DNA from: an uncultured Dyadobacter sp.
GTDB lineage: Bacteria; Bacteroidota; Bacteroidia; Cytophagales; Spirosomataceae
Direction: 5' to 3'
NCBI RefSeq assembly: GCF_946482605.1
Contig: NZ_CAMLSE010000006.1
Coordinates: 62,001-126,000 of the forward strand
Length of the DNA: 64,000 bases
How positions within the stretch are numbered: position 1 is the stretch's first letter; each line of letters begins with the position of its first letter. Position numbers and translations under genes: made by a program. Below the pieces are notes generated by a model, which saw only the letters and a list, made by a program, of their open reading frames with translations, did not search any database and was not told the DNA's origin. This document shows, piece after piece, positions 63,217 to 64,000 of this stretch.

Positions 63217-64000
63217 CGTTAAATGGGGTAATCCAGGATTTATGCCGGAGGGATTCGGTCTGTTGGGCCAGGTCTACTTCCGGGGTGATTAATGGTTTGC
63301 CCATGCGTCCGTTCAGGGCAACATAGGAATCTACATGCACCTGCGGGGACTGAAAACCGCGCGCAGCATAGTAGTCGCGCAGCATATGCGCGTATTGCAG
63401 GATCATATCGGGTTGGGTCGACATCATTTTTTCCTGCAAGCGGGTTAAAAAAGCATTATTGTTGACGACCTGCTTCTTTCCGTTTGCGTCGGTGACCGTA
63501 AACTGGGTATAACCGGCTTTTTCCATGAGCATTACCCGCCATGAAAAACGATAGCCCTCCTCAGTCCAGAAAAGCTCGTCGTGGTAGAGCAGGTAGCGGA
63601 ACGGAAATGTGATCTGAAATGCAAAAAACAGGGCAAATACCGCGTACAGTGCTGGCTGGAAAAACGTCGGGAAATGATAACGCCCCTGCGGATTGAGATA
63701 GGAGTGGGGCAGGTGCAGCCAGGAGGAGATGCGGATAATGATTTTCTGATGGAACCGGGCCGGGAAAAAGATCAGCGCGGTGACGATCATAATGTAGGGA
63801 AACATGCCGATCGGAAACAGCAACGAGGTCGCCAGGTGAAAAACAACCACAGAAACGTAGGCAAATGGCCTGGTTTTACGGTTCCATAGCAAAAAGCCAA
63901 TGCTCAGGTCATACATGCAGCCTACCCAGCTGAAAGCGTAGGCTGTCGACGTGTCGTTGAACAGCGGCCCGATCAACGGGATGTCGTTTTTGGCGGGCAG
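63197..64000 (-). CDS. HTTM-domain membrane protein (5' truncated)
   Basis: The frame is open to the window edge, so the N-terminus is missing; 267 residues are visible. Several hydrophobic helices (YAFSWVGCMYDLSIGFLLWN, YVSVVVFHLATSLLFPIGMF, PYIMIVTALIFFP, LYAVFALFFAFQITFPFRYL) match the HTTM domain shared with vitamin K-dependent gamma-carboxylase. The soluble C-terminus (SWRVMLMEKAGYTQFTVTDA, PQVHVDSYVALNGRMGKPLI) follows. It overlaps the TonB receptor gene by 20 bp, which points to a shared role in uptake. The biochemical activity of bacterial HTTM proteins is mostly unknown. Confidence 0.8.
   Translation of the reverse strand: MPAKNDIPLIGPLFNDTSTAYAFSWVGCMYDLSIGFLLWNRKTRPFAYVSVVVFHLATSLLFPIGMFPYIMIVTALIFFPARFHQKIIIRISSWLHLPHSYLNPQGRYHFPTFFQPALYAVFALFFAFQITFPFRYLLYHDELFWTEEGYRFSWRVMLMEKAGYTQFTVTDANGKKQVVNNNAFLTRLQEKMMSTQPDMILQYAHMLRDYYAARGFQSPQVHVDSYVALNGRMGKPLITPEVDLAQQTESLRHKSWITPFNDEIKGL

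Noticed and set aside
1..64000. tRNA, rRNA, CRISPR, insertion sequences or prophage
   Set aside because: Gene-free stretches were read for cloverleaf-like arms, spaced short repeats and transposase-like frames, and none was found; a dedicated tRNA or small-RNA scan could not be run.

Overview
The window reads as a chromosomal segment of a Bacteroidota bacterium, most likely Cytophagales and close to Dyadobacter (genus is inference). The grounds are two SusC/SusD pairs, a FecI/FecR pair, type IX secretion C-terminal signals, lipoprotein boxes without strong Shine-Dalgarno sequences, and promoters of the Bacteroidota form TTTG-N19/20-TAnnTTTG. No rRNA, tRNA, CRISPR array, insertion sequence or phage gene was seen. 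Both ends cut genes: a haloperoxidase/PAP2 protein on the left and an HTTM membrane protein on the right.

Layout. 1-5.8 kb holds ordinary genes: haloperoxidase end, small secreted protein, methyltransferase, a minus-strand doxX-like/arsR-like/SRPBCC operon with a palindromic operator inside its promoter, a truncated haemoglobin and two lipoproteins. 6.1-18.1 kb is an ECF sigma/anti-sigma controlled import locus: FecI, FecR, a SusC with an STN signalling domain, SusD, a 1301-residue fusion (SGNH + sorbosone-dehydrogenase-type propeller + HEAT + blue-copper domain) and an esterase. A tannase/feruloyl esterase follows at 18.6-20.2 kb.

20.4-45.6 kb is the most interesting part: about 20 plus-strand genes in three tightly packed operons (20369-33298, 33417-36973, 37084-43283), followed by a minus-strand AraC regulator and a BNR_4 propeller protein. 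Each operon is preceded by the same two-part direct repeat (ATAGTATYA, then AAAGTA exactly 21 bp later), and a TAnnTTTG -7 element follows 30, 30 and 31 bp after the second half. A fourth copy, inverted relative to the gene, lies upstream of the AraC gene. This looks like one regulon. Its products are a second SusC/SusD, secreted propellers, a phytanoyl-CoA-type dioxygenase, an MFS importer, an SGNH hydrolase, an HpaI-type aldolase, dehydrogenases from four families, a class III aminotransferase, RidA, an M19 dipeptidase and a ceramidase-like amidase. There is no recognisable glycoside hydrolase except possibly within the propellers, so a nitrogen-bearing, polyhydroxylated, amide- or ester-linked substrate fits better than an ordinary glycan; the substrate is unknown. 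Two of the dehydrogenases appear to be degenerate partners of intact ones in the same cluster.

45.9-64 kb returns to general functions: UDP-glucuronate epimerase-like protein, a TPR histidine kinase with a LytTR regulator, a type IX-secreted protein, a dihaem cytochrome c, a tandem LVIVD lipoprotein operon, a glyoxalase-fold protein, a secreted lysyl-endopeptidase-like protease with a small Cys-rich lipoprotein, a DNA alkylation repair protein, and an HTTM/TonB-receptor pair.
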